A DNA stretch of 64,000 nucleotides from Pontibacter sp. HSC-36F09 (lineage in GTDB: Bacteria; Bacteroidota; Bacteroidia; Cytophagales; Hymenobacteraceae): NCBI RefSeq assembly GCF_024171605.1, contig NZ_JALKAA010000004.1:124001-188000 (forward strand), written 5' to 3'. The translations under genes were made by a program, and so were the position numbers. This document shows, piece after piece, positions 1 through 7,860 of this stretch. Every line of letters starts with the position of its first letter. Position 1 is the first letter of the stretch. The notes under the pieces were generated by a model. That model did no database searches and was not told where the DNA came from. It saw only the letters and a program-made list of their open reading frames with translations.

Positions 1-612
1 TGTTCGTATGAAATCTGTTAAATGGTGTACATATACAGAGTTGTTGCTTCTTAAATAACTACCAATGTTCTTCTTAATGTTTTGAAAAAGTTGATCGTAA
101 GTTATATTGATGAAATGATTCTTAAGTATAAGGTTCTGATCTACTGGAGAAGTTAGTTTATTTAATGACAGAACTATACAAACAGGCTTTCGTGTGTTGT
201 AGCAATAAGAGTTTACTGTCTTAGAGTAGTCTGCTAAGTCGTTATGTAAATGGTGAAAAATTTTATTTTCAATCCCAATTGCATAGTTGTTAGTAAGAAC
301 TAATATATCTAACCTTTTATCGTTAATTGTTCTCAGTTCTCTTATAACCTCAATTTCTTCAAAGTCGAGGTCAAACCTGAAATCTTCATCAATTAAGTGA
401 ATCAAAGAGTTAAGAACTAAATCACCCAAATTATGCTCTTCATTAGGATTAAGGTAAAACTTCAGGATGTTGCTACAAACATTTTCGTAGTGTGGGTAAC
501 CTGAAATCTCCATAAGAGTCCGAACTCTTTTGGGTTGAGGAATAGCCTTAAAAGCTATTAATAGTTTTGTGTAATCACTTAGCATATTTTCAGTTAGCGT
601 GGGGGTTAACAT
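1..612 (-). CDS. PD-(D/E)XK nuclease superfamily protein (PDDEXK_4-like), 3' end outside window
   Basis: An open frame of 204 codons runs without a stop from an ATG at 612 to base 1, so the C-terminus is missing. An upstream in-frame stop limits the N-terminus; a second ATG at 585 is an equally good start. The protein shows an N-terminal Glu/Asn segment (ENVCSNILKFYLNP, about residues 43-56) and then D102 in KRLDILV and E115-N-K117 in AIGIENKIF. This is the order and spacing of the PF14281-type PD-(D/E)XK family. It starts 38 bases after the hsdR stop on the same strand, so it is probably cotranscribed with hsdR. Members of this family are often accessory genes in restriction or defence loci; the exact substrate is unknown. 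It is AT-rich compared with the chromosomal genes further right, which fits the island context. Confidence 0.75.
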   Translation of the reverse strand, partial: MLTPTLTENMLSDYTKLLIAFKAIPQPKRVRTLMEISGYPHYENVCSNILKFYLNPNEEHNLGDLVLNSLIHLIDEDFRFDLDFEEIEVIRELRTINDKRLDILVLTNNYAIGIENKIFHHLHNDLADYSKTVNSYCYNTRKPVCIVLSLNKLTSPVDQNLILKNHFINITYDQLFQNIKKNIGSYLRSNNSVYVHHLTDFIRT

Positions 613-650
613 TCTTAAGTTATGCAATTCCTAATGCCGACAAACACAGC

Positions 651-2987
651 CTATGCAGACCTGTAAAGCTCCTGTTCAAGCTCATTAATCGCCTTCTCAA
701 AGTCGGCCTTCTTACCAAAGCGCTTTACAATCTCGATTGGGGTTCCAAATTGGTTTAGGGGTTTAACAGTCAGCACAGAGTTGTTCTCCAGAGAACTTAT
801 ACCTTCATCGGCATATTTCTCAAGCAAAGTCTGTAGCACTTCCCGGGCTCCGGAGCCATACTTCTCAAAGTAGTTGCGCTTCTTTACTTCTTCAGCTCTT
901 TCTTTCCGAGTAAGTGGTGGTCTATCAAAAGCGATGTGAACGATCAGATCAAAGGCATCCATGTCTTTACCTATTTCCTGCTGAAGTTCTTCGAATAGCA
1001 CACCTTTTTCTGCCAGTTCATTAATAATAGCTTCTTTACGTTCGCTCTCATTCCACTTGATCAGGAAATCATCCATGGAAGTGTACTCGCTTAATATTTT
1101 ATTGCGGGAATAGTTTTTTAATGACTCTGTGATCAGTTTACCGTCTGCACCATAATACTGCACCCGCTCATTGATCACTGCTACCGCTACATCGTTAACA
1201 TAATACTTCTTTGGTCCGAAAGGCGGATCTGTGATAGGATCATCGTCGTCTTTATCATCAGGCCCTGCTTTATCATCTGGTTTAACAGGAGGAACAGGCG
1301 GTTCGTCTGGCCCTGGCTCATAAATAACAACAGGATCTCCATCAAAATCAGGATCTGCAAACAGATTGGTTACTTGTCTGAAATCCATGATAGAGAAGTA
1401 TACCTTACCGTCATCTTCACGCAGGCGGGTGCCACGCCCTATGATCTGTTTAAATTCCGTCATAGACTGTATGCCAGCTTCCAGCACGATCAGCTTTACC
1501 ATCTTGGTATCTACACCCGTTGTTAAAAGCTTCGATGTAGTTGCAATAACAGGCTCTTTCTCAAGAACTGAGGAGAAGTTGTAAAGCTCCTTTTTGCCAA
1601 TCTCATCATCACCGGTGATGCGCACCACATACTTTGGGTAAGTTTGTAGCATGTCGCTGTTTTCGTTTACCAGTGCCTGTCGCATGCGCTCAGCATGTTC
1701 CGTGTCCACACAAAACACAATGGTTTTGGCCATACGATCTGTCAGCTTCAGGTATTCTGATATTTTCCTGGCTGCTGCCTTGGTGCGATCATCTATAACC
1801 AGGTTGCGGTCAAAGTCTTTGGTGTTGTATATACGGTCCTCTATTTCATGACCATACTTATCTATTTTTCCTTTCTCGGGTCTGTACCCTTCGTCCACGT
1901 TCAGGCTGATGCGCACTACTTTGTAGGGAGCCAAAAAGCCGTCGTCAATACCTTGTTTCAGAGAGTAGGTATAGACCGGTTCTCCAAAGTAGGTAATATT
2001 GGAGGTGTCCTTTGTTTCCTTTGGAGTGGCGGTTAGCCCCAGGTGTATGGCAGAGTCAAAATAGGTCAGCACATCCCGCCAAGCCGATTCTTCCTTTGCG
2101 CTTCCACGATGGCACTCATCCACTACTACCATATCGAAGAAGTCTGGGGAGAACTGCTTGAAGATGTTTTTGTCTTCCTCATTGCCTGTGAGACCCTGGT
2201 ATAGCGCAAAATAAATCTGGTAGGATTTATCTACCTGACGGTTCTGAATCTTGGTCATAATATCAGAGCCGAAAGGCCTGAAGTCGCCTGTCTTAGTCTG
2301 GTCTACTAGTATATTTCTGTCAGCCAGGTATAGCACACGCTTCACAGTCCTGGCCTTCCATAGTCGCCAGATAATCTGGAAAGCGGTATAGGTTTTCCCT
2401 GTACCGGTTGCCATAACTAGGAGCGTTCTCTTCTCACCTCTGGCTACAGCCTCTATCGTTCTGTTGATGGCAATCTGCTGGTAATAGCGAGGGGCAAGAT
2501 CGGTTTCATCCTTATGGTTTTCCTCCTTTACCACTTCCTGCTGCTGCGGGCTTAGGTTTTTAAAAGTGGCATAGCGTTGCCACAATGCCTCCGGAGTGGG
2601 GAATTCCTCAAGCGATAGCTCTTTCTCAACTATACCTTCTTTTACTGACTTGTCATGCTCCAGAAATGCGTCACCGTTAGAACTATAGATGAAGGGAATA
2701 TCCAGGATGTCGGCATAGTCTTTTGCCTGCTGCATGCCATGGCCGACGGAATGATTATTATCCTTAGCCTCAATAATGGCCACCATGGTAGACTTGTAGA
2801 AAAGCACATAGTCTGCTCTCTTGCGCTGGCCGCGTGTGTGCTTATGCCCACGGACAATGATGCGACCATCGGTAAACGCCCACTCTTCGCGAACCTGCTT
2901 TTGAATATCCCATCCGGCTGCTGTCAGGGCAGGCGTAATAAACTTTGTGCAGATATCACGCTCTGTCAGGGCTTTCTTGTTAAGCAT
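651..2987 (-). CDS. hsdR: Type I restriction enzyme R subunit (EcoEI-type HsdR)
   Basis: ATP-dependent translocating and DNA-cleaving subunit of a type I restriction-modification system, 778 residues. An N-terminal HSDR_N nuclease domain shows D59 and E73-A-K75. The SF2 helicase motor follows: Walker A ATGTGKT (193-199), DECH box (290-293), the LTATP motif near 319-322 and a motif VI-like QIIGRGTRLRED. An acidic Asp/Pro-rich linker separates the motor from a C-terminal region resembling EcoEI_R_C. The size suits the short EcoEI-like R subunits rather than the longer EcoKI type. No hsdM or hsdS is present in the window; they would have to lie to the left of base 1, downstream on the same strand. 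Unlike the rest of the island, this gene carries several exact AGGTATA words, which suggests a host-like origin. Confidence 0.9.
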   Translation of the reverse strand: MLNKKALTERDICTKFITPALTAAGWDIQKQVREEWAFTDGRIIVRGHKHTRGQRKRADYVLFYKSTMVAIIEAKDNNHSVGHGMQQAKDYADILDIPFIYSSNGDAFLEHDKSVKEGIVEKELSLEEFPTPEALWQRYATFKNLSPQQQEVVKEENHKDETDLAPRYYQQIAINRTIEAVARGEKRTLLVMATGTGKTYTAFQIIWRLWKARTVKRVLYLADRNILVDQTKTGDFRPFGSDIMTKIQNRQVDKSYQIYFALYQGLTGNEEDKNIFKQFSPDFFDMVVVDECHRGSAKEESAWRDVLTYFDSAIHLGLTATPKETKDTSNITYFGEPVYTYSLKQGIDDGFLAPYKVVRISLNVDEGYRPEKGKIDKYGHEIEDRIYNTKDFDRNLVIDDRTKAAARKISEYLKLTDRMAKTIVFCVDTEHAERMRQALVNENSDMLQTYPKYVVRITGDDEIGKKELYNFSSVLEKEPVIATTSKLLTTGVDTKMVKLIVLEAGIQSMTEFKQIIGRGTRLREDDGKVYFSIMDFRQVTNLFADPDFDGDPVVIYEPGPDEPPVPPVKPDDKAGPDDKDDDDPITDPPFGPKKYYVNDVAVAVINERVQYYGADGKLITESLKNYSRNKILSEYTSMDDFLIKWNESERKEAIINELAEKGVLFEELQQEIGKDMDAFDLIVHIAFDRPPLTRKERAEEVKKRNYFEKYGSGAREVLQTLLEKYADEGISSLENNSVLTVKPLNQFGTPIEIVKRFGKKADFEKAINELEQELYRSA

Positions 2988-3137
2988 GTTTTCAGTTGGT
3001 GTTTAGACAGGTAAATATAGCTTTTGTGTTATTCTTATCAAAATCTATATTTTATGAATTTTATACAGGTAAAAAGCGCTCAAGCTGTACGGCTAATAGG
3101 GAATTTGCTATATTGGTTAAATTAAGTGTTATGATAT

Positions 3138-3177
3138 GCTTACCTGGTTAATGTCGTCAATTGATTAACTGGTAAGC
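3138..3177. promoter_or_regulatory. Imperfect dyad (operator-like) in the hsdR / nuclease divergent promoter region
   Basis: GCTTACC (3138-3144) pairs with GGTAAGC (3171-3177), and GTTAAT (3147-3152) with ATTAAC (3164-3169), around an 11-base centre. It lies 26 bases upstream of the ATG at 3204 and between two divergent genes, so it could be an operator or a 5' UTR hairpin. No regulator gene is adjacent, so the role is inferred only from symmetry and position. Confidence 0.4.
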
Positions 3178-3203
3178 TATCTCTGGTTTAATCTTTTTTC
3201 GGT

Positions 3204-3827
3204 ATGGCTCAATGTGTCCAGTGTGGTGACTTTACTAAATTCAACGGTGGCCTGTGTTTCAAGTGCTACAAAAGCAAGGAAGGGAGCGAGGTTGCAGTTT
3301 TGGAACAAAAAGAGGCATCGCCTGCTGTAAAAGCAAGCTATCCTACCAAAGAGAACAACTGGGTTTTTAATCTCATAAAGGGAAGAATAGCGGAGACACT
3401 AGTCGAGCAACTGTTTCTCTCGCTGGGCTTTCAGGTTTTTAAGTATGGTATGGAAAATACCATTCCTGGTATCATGGAGCTATTGAAAGGGGTAAAGGAT
3501 GATGTGGCAATGGAAATCCGTAGAATGCCTGACTTGGTGGTTTATAAAGATGGAAAGGCGCATTTTATCGAGGTGAAGTTCAGGGCAAGCGGTACCTTCC
3601 AGTTACAAGACATTGACAAAAACAAAGACTATCCTTACCAGAATGCTTTAATCGTGCTTGTCTCCAAGAAGCACATCAAATGTATATCTTATCAGGAATT
3701 GTCAGCAGGAAAGGAAATCTCACCTACCTGCCGTAACTATCTGGGAAGCCGCAAGGAGTTTGAAACGGACAAGGAGAAAATTATCGATTACTGCCAGTAC
3801 GCGGTGAGGTTCTTCGAGAATGTATAA
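3204..3827 (+). CDS. Zn-ribbon plus PD-(D/E)XK nuclease-like protein
   Basis: A 207-residue protein of no family I can name. Residues 4-21 hold four cysteines as CxxC...CxxC (C4, C7, C18, C21), a likely zinc ribbon. After a variable linker the fold elements of a PD-(D/E)XK nuclease can be followed: E64 in RIAETLVEQLF (motif I helix), D110 in RRMPDLVVYKDG, and E123-V-K125 in AHFIEVKFR, then a strand rich in hydrophobic residues (NALIVLVSKK). The gene is divergent from hsdR in the integrated element, with a shared 216-base intergenic space. A DNA-binding zinc ribbon joined to a nuclease core could act in defence, in element recombination or as a Holliday-junction-type enzyme; none of these is shown by the sequence. 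The nuclease call rests on visible motifs only. Confidence 0.65.
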   Translation: MAQCVQCGDFTKFNGGLCFKCYKSKEGSEVAVLEQKEASPAVKASYPTKENNWVFNLIKGRIAETLVEQLFLSLGFQVFKYGMENTIPGIMELLKGVKDDVAMEIRRMPDLVVYKDGKAHFIEVKFRASGTFQLQDIDKNKDYPYQNALIVLVSKKHIKCISYQELSAGKEISPTCRNYLGSRKEFETDKEKIIDYCQYAVRFFENV

Positions 3828-4149
3828 GAGGAATATGCCGTGTTTCAATTACGTTTGAAATTTTAGCAATGCCAAATCGTGAGGGGGAATCCCGACTTGT
3901 AGAGCCGCTTAAGGAGGTAGTCGAATGGAAGGGATGTGGTGAACTGGATCATGCGCACCTTCTGCATGGAAAATGATTGGAACGCCTTTGTAGTTCATTT
4001 TAGTGCAGATTGTCTATGAAACATGAACCAGTAAGATTCCTATAATCAGGAATAATGATAGTAGCAGCTTAAGCTTTGGGCTAATGAAATTAAGCCCAAA
4101 GCACGAGATTTAATTATAAACAGCGTGCTTTGGGGCTATAGCTATACTT
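3828..4149. other. Intergenic region with nested inverted repeats
   Basis: No convincing coding sequence; short open stretches around 3870-3990 are interrupted by stops and may be gene remnants. Its right third holds three complementary arms described separately (4073-4137). Confidence 0.5.
4073..4137 (-). terminator. Terminator-like, mutually exclusive hairpins downstream of the 4150-4416 gene
   Basis: Arm A GCTTTGGGCT (4073-4082), arm B AGCCCAAAGCACG (4093-4105) and arm C CGTGCTTTGGGGCT (4124-4137). B is a perfect partner for A (10 bp) and, with one bulged G, for C (13 bp). Transcription of the minus-strand gene ending at 4150 would read C, B, A. No long U-tract follows, so termination is only likely. 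Confidence 0.5.
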
Positions 4150-4416
4150 TTAGTTGTAACATGAATTGACGATGCTGAATGTTGAGTCCCAGTCAATTTT
4201 GTTGTCAGGTTTGTAGCGCTTAATATAGCCTGCTAAATCGTGCAGCATTTTCTTACTCGCCCACGGTTTATCTAAAACCTGCATCATCCACATCGATTCT
4301 TGTCCTTGAGCCATCCCTAATTCCTTTTTGGGTATAGGGTAAGGACGATAACTACCCTGCCATTCAAAATTAATAGTTACTGCATGGGCATTTTCTTCAA
4401 TGTAATAATCTTTCAT
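4150..4416 (-). CDS. Hypothetical protein, 88 aa
   Basis: Small soluble protein with no signal peptide or membrane segment and no family I recognise. It is rich in aromatic residues (MWMMQ, several Trp and Tyr) and Lys/Asp. The start ATG at 4416 is followed by a normal-looking reading frame, and an AT-rich region upstream could hold its promoter. It stands alone between the nuclease-like gene and the 4765 gene in the integrated element, and a hairpin array follows its stop. Probably a real element gene of unknown role; the call rests only on frame length, composition and spacing. Confidence 0.5.
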   Translation of the reverse strand: MKDYYIEENAHAVTINFEWQGSYRPYPIPKKELGMAQGQESMWMMQVLDKPWASKKMLHDLAGYIKRYKPDNKIDWDSTFSIVNSCYN

Positions 4417-4764
4417 AACTCTCTTAATTTAAGTATTTAATCTTATAATCTGATAAAGCATTTGAAGTCTGAATGCTTTCAAACTATGCTCTATACATAT
4501 CATAACACTAAAACATAGTGAAAGGTATCAAGGCATGATTTACGCTAAGCTTCACGGATATTTATTCACTAGTTTACCAGAGTTTACAGCTATTCCTCCT
4601 TTTCTGATTATGTTAGTTATGCCTAACATAATATAAGATAGCCTTAAAACTTTTCCCAAAATTTTTGCGAAAGTCAGAAAGCCACTCTCCCCATAGCAAG
4701 CCCCCCACCCATTCCAGCGGGTGGAGGTACCCCCCGTTGAATTATAACACTTAATAAAAAAGTA
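4417..4764. other. AT-rich intergenic region with inverted repeats and a GC hairpin
   Basis: No gene seen. It holds a perfect 10-bp inverted repeat (ATTATGTTAG, 4607-4616, and CTAACATAAT, 4623-4632, spacer TTATGC), an 8-bp one (4455-4462 with 4472-4479), and a GC-rich hairpin (CCACCC 4705-4710 with GGGTGG 4719-4724) just before the next gene. Such a layout can be an operator region, an element replication origin or an oriT; nothing here decides between them. Confidence 0.45.
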
Positions 4765-5103
4765 ATGGTAACAATCACTGACTTCAAAAAGCGCACGTCT
4801 GAGGACGGCAGAGAGTTCAACGTACTGCTTCTACAAGGGGAAATGGAATTGGTTCAGTCCAAAGAGTCCGGCAGGTTCTATGCGACCGCTAAAACGTGTA
4901 CCATTCCCTGTACATTCAATGACCCGATGTGTCAAGGTCTTATAGGGAAAACGCTTCCGGGTAACATAGAGAAGATAGAATGTGACCCCTATGACTATCA
5001 CATTCCGGGAACAGATGAGATCATTTCCCTGAGCTATACCTATTACTATGACCCGTTAGAGCGGACAATGGAGCAGGAAGTTTTCGGTAAGGCAGCTGCC
5101 TAA
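4765..5103 (+). CDS. Conserved-looking small element protein, 112 aa
   Basis: A soluble 112-residue protein with three cysteines near the middle (AKTCTIPCTF...PMCQG), which could bind metal, and an aromatic C-terminal strand (SYTYYYDPLE). I do not recognise a family with confidence; proteins of this look occur in Bacteroidota mobile elements. The ATG at 4765 follows an AT-rich leader and the frame ends just before a clear intrinsic terminator (5118-5147), which supports it as an expressed single gene. A degenerate piece with the same LLLQGE core occurs near 5,670-5,730, so the element may once have held two copies. Confidence 0.6.
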   Translation: MVTITDFKKRTSEDGREFNVLLLQGEMELVQSKESGRFYATAKTCTIPCTFNDPMCQGLIGKTLPGNIEKIECDPYDYHIPGTDEIISLSYTYYYDPLERTMEQEVFGKAAA

Positions 5104-5117
5104 CTAACTAATCAATT

Positions 5118-5147
5118 AAAGGGTAGCCGATTGGCTGCCCTTTTTTT
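5118..5147 (+). terminator. Intrinsic terminator of the 4765 gene
   Basis: AAAGGGTAGCC (5118-5128) pairs with GGCTGCCCTTT over a GATT loop with one G-U pair, followed by a T-run. Confidence 0.85.
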
Positions 5148-5169
5148 ATTTAAATAGCCTCCATGTCAT

Positions 5170-5448
5170 ATGTCACTAACAAAGCTGCTTCTGAATCCAG
5201 AATCCCATAGCTTTTCTGACAGTTGCCTTTTCATGTCAAAATACAAACTCCAGAGAGTACACTGCCCTTTCCAAGTGAGTTGTGTTAAAGCTATAAGAGA
5301 CATAAAGGTTGGAGAGAGTAAAGCAGTGGATAAGATTCTTAGCTCTGATTCAGGGCTTCTATTATACTTTATTGGGGGTAAGCTATACCCTCATAATTAT
5401 TTCAGTTATACGCCTCCTACACAGTTTGTAGCGACTGGCATAAAATAG
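5170..5448 (+). CDS. Hypothetical protein, 92 aa (doubtful)
   Basis: An open frame directly after the terminator of the preceding gene. The product has no signal peptide, no recognised domain and three cysteines in the first half; the stretch around GLLLYFIGGKLYPHNYF looks protein-like. There is no clear promoter or ribosome site and no terminator after it. It may be a small element gene or a chance frame in AT-rich DNA. Confidence 0.35.
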   Translation: MSLTKLLLNPESHSFSDSCLFMSKYKLQRVHCPFQVSCVKAIRDIKVGESKAVDKILSSDSGLLLYFIGGKLYPHNYFSYTPPTQFVATGIK

Positions 5449-5668
5449 CTGAAATGGGAGTTATGCTGAATTTCTTAGGCATTGTTCTGTGAGATGGTTC
5501 CTCCTTAAAATCAAACCACTGAAAGAACGTAGCAGGAGTCAATAGCTGTTGATAAGGAAGAGGGTGGTGGAAACACTGCCTTCTTTTCTCAGCTTGATGA
5601 TAGGGAATATGACGTATTTTATTGGTTTCTTAAGTAACTCACTGGTATTCATGTTCTTTTTATCAAAC

Positions 5669-5730
5669 TGGACGAAGAGAGGGTATAGGAAGGCTTGCTT
5701 CTACAAGGAGAAAGTGAAGTATTAAAGTAG
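5669..5730 (+). pseudogene. Degenerate fragment related to the 4765 gene
   Basis: The bases GCTTCTACAAGGAGAAA here nearly repeat GCTTCTACAAGGGGAAA in the 4765 gene, in the same reading phase (LLLQGESEVLK then stop, against LLLQGEMELVQ). Upstream similarity is weaker and broken by an in-frame stop. It is most easily read as the remains of a second copy; chance similarity is possible because the match is short. Confidence 0.4.
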
Positions 5731-5811
5731 TAAAGTTTGGCCACTTTGAGGGCTATTTAACTTTGCTGGTTATCGCAATAATACAAGACATAAAACTCAT
5801 AAACCTCATAA

Positions 5812-5843
5812 AATTAAGAAACCCCACCTGTCTAAGGCGGGGC
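5812..5843 (-). terminator. Intrinsic terminator of the DUF3987 gene
   Basis: CCCCACC (5822-5828) pairs with GGCGGGG (5836-5842) with one G-U pair on the minus transcript; the following minus-strand bases are T-rich (TTTCTTAATTTT). Confidence 0.75.
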
Positions 5844-5884
5844 TCTCAATTTACACTTTATAAGCTTTATGAAGTTTATTAGGC

Positions 5885-7264
5885 TTATTTATGCGTCTTG
5901 TCTTCCAACTTTATATACTCCCCATAAGTCCACTCTTTATCGTCAGGACGTGCTATCAGCTTGTTGGACACCATCTTGTTCAGGTAGGTGTTACATGTTC
6001 CCAAGGGTATTCCATGCTGGTCTGCTACGGCTACTGCTTCAGCCCTTTTGAAACGTGTTGGGAGTAGCTCGAACAACTGAAGCATTCCCTTGTCCTGAAC
6101 TCGCTGCACTACAGGGGGAGCAAATCGAGAATAAAGGAATGTCGCATGTGTTTTAAAGACTTCTGCCAAGGATAGGGCGGTTTCGAAATCTATATCTACA
6201 CATGTTAAATCTCTTCCCTTTGTTTGTTCTTCAGCTTTCCTGATGGCAGACAAAATCATGGCGATTCTAAAGGTAATAGTCCCTAATCTATAGATTATTG
6301 AATCTGCATCTCTGCCATAGATGCCAATAGTTTCCCTCAGCCATACTTTGTACTGATGATCAAACCTCTTTTCTTGTTCTGGTGTAAAGCAGAACTCAGT
6401 AGGATGAGCTTGTGCGAACTTTAATGCTGTATATGCTTCATTTTCTAAACCCTTGAAATATTCAGTTTTGTTTAACTTGTGGGATTTGTCAGACATTCCT
6501 CTCCATTCAGACTCCTGCGCAAACATGTAAAAGCAAAATCGGCTGAATAACCCATTTTCAGTTGAGGAGATAAGAGGACGTACCTGGTCAGGCGTGCCAG
6601 TAGTGCCGATTGACAGGCGAGGTACATTAATCTCGATGTGCTCATTCATGTTTTTACGTGACGCACTCACTGTTTCGTGGTGAAACGTCTGCCTAAATAT
6701 TGTATCGTGTCCCCCATGCTTGTCTTTGAGTTTATTGGAGATGCTGTCTGCCTCAGTCTCAAAAATCACTCCTTTGCCCCCATTGTCTTCCATCCTTGCT
6801 ATAAGTGCAGCAGAGGTAACATCCCCAGGTATGAAACCCATCCGAAGGGGAGGGGCAAGAGGGTCTTTCATGGTTTTATCGAGGTCTTTTTTTGACTTTT
6901 GTTTCTGTAAATAATACTCTCTTGCTAACGTTTTACTCTCAGCAAGCAATTGTGCATGAGCTAGAGCTCCGTAAGCTTTGGCATGTTTAAAACATGATTT
7001 ACCTCCTGAGGCAGGTGCAACAATAAAGGCGTTTATATTCGGGTAGAGACGCTCACCCATGTATATCCCTTGCGTGTTATCAAGGAAGCCGCTCCAGACA
7101 ACGAGCGCCCCAATTAAGAACACATCTTTTTGTCTATCGCTCTCAAAAGCTTCAACTCCTTTTTGAAGCATTTGAGGTAAGTTCTGGTAAATCTTGGAAG
7201 GAAAAGCAGGCAGATCAGCTAATTGATCTGTGATATTGGATAGTGGTTTTGCTTGCTGTGCCAT
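5885..7264 (-). CDS. DUF3987-type P-loop protein of a mobile element
   Basis: A 459-residue soluble protein with a Walker A-like APASGGKS (about residues 83-90) and an acidic segment around FETEAD, matching the DUF3987 proteins common in integrated elements of Bacteroidota. These are thought to be primase/helicase-like replication or mobilisation ATPases; the biochemical role is not established. The C-terminal 60 residues look like a winged-helix module (RAEAVAVADQHGIPLGTCNTYL), which may bind DNA. The start overlaps the stop of the upstream HTH gene by one base (TAATG), so the two are translationally coupled and form an operon ending in a clear terminator. Confidence 0.75.
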   Translation of the reverse strand: MAQQAKPLSNITDQLADLPAFPSKIYQNLPQMLQKGVEAFESDRQKDVFLIGALVVWSGFLDNTQGIYMGERLYPNINAFIVAPASGGKSCFKHAKAYGALAHAQLLAESKTLAREYYLQKQKSKKDLDKTMKDPLAPPLRMGFIPGDVTSAALIARMEDNGGKGVIFETEADSISNKLKDKHGGHDTIFRQTFHHETVSASRKNMNEHIEINVPRLSIGTTGTPDQVRPLISSTENGLFSRFCFYMFAQESEWRGMSDKSHKLNKTEYFKGLENEAYTALKFAQAHPTEFCFTPEQEKRFDHQYKVWLRETIGIYGRDADSIIYRLGTITFRIAMILSAIRKAEEQTKGRDLTCVDIDFETALSLAEVFKTHATFLYSRFAPPVVQRVQDKGMLQLFELLPTRFKRAEAVAVADQHGIPLGTCNTYLNKMVSNKLIARPDDKEWTYGEYIKLEDKTHK

Positions 7265-7572
7265 TACGCTACCCCCTTTCTTGGTTTGGTCATAGAAGCT
7301 ACGCTAGCCACTGAAATCTCAGATCTAGTTTTTTGTGGGTTGCTCTGCATCCAAGCATCTAAATCCTCTTTCTTGAAAAAGAGCATCTTGCCATTAGGGC
7401 AAGAATGGGGGATTGCCCTGGAACTAGTCAGCTTGTAAAGGAAGCTAGTGCTTATGCCAATGTACTGACTAGCTTCCTTTAAGTTTAATACCGGCTTAAA
7501 ATAAATGTTTTGACATAATAGTGCCTGCTCAATTGTTTGGAGCTTTTCAAGCACTTCGTGATAATTCTGCAT
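7264..7572 (-). CDS. Excisionase-like helix-turn-helix protein
   Basis: A 102-residue MerR/excisionase-type (HTH_17) protein. The core reads LKEASQYIGISTSFLYKL followed by the wing-like PHSCPNGKMLFFKKEDLDAWM, ending at about residue 76, with a basic tail. In Bacteroidota elements such a gene next to a DUF3987 gene and an integrase usually acts as recombination directionality factor or element regulator; that role is inferred from context. It is coupled with the DUF3987 gene by a TAATG overlap. Confidence 0.75.
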   Translation of the reverse strand: MQNYHEVLEKLQTIEQALLCQNIYFKPVLNLKEASQYIGISTSFLYKLTSSRAIPHSCPNGKMLFFKKEDLDAWMQSNPQKTRSEISVASVASMTKPRKGVA

Positions 7573-7860
7573 TTTGCTAGAATTAAGAATAAAAAATACA
7601 CTCTGCTTATTAATTGATACTTATTGAAGGGCGGTAAAATCCGGTCGCATTGGATTGTAGTACCTGTACGTGGCAGCATGTATCGATGCACCAACCACTA
7701 AACAGGGCACTATATTCAAACGTTCTGATGTTTTTTAGTAAAGGCTATAGTTGGGAAGGCTATATTTTGATTCGGTATGGTTTAAATACTTTAAAACCAA
7801 TATTTTATAGCAGCGGCTTTGGCTAGGAAAAAAATAAAAAAAATATATGGTTGCTTAATA

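Larger units (their letters stand above)
5449..5884. other. Intergenic region, includes a gene remnant
   Basis: No intact gene. Around 5,670-5,730 the sequence resembles the 4765 gene in a disrupted frame; the far right holds the terminator of the DUF3987 gene. Confidence 0.5.
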
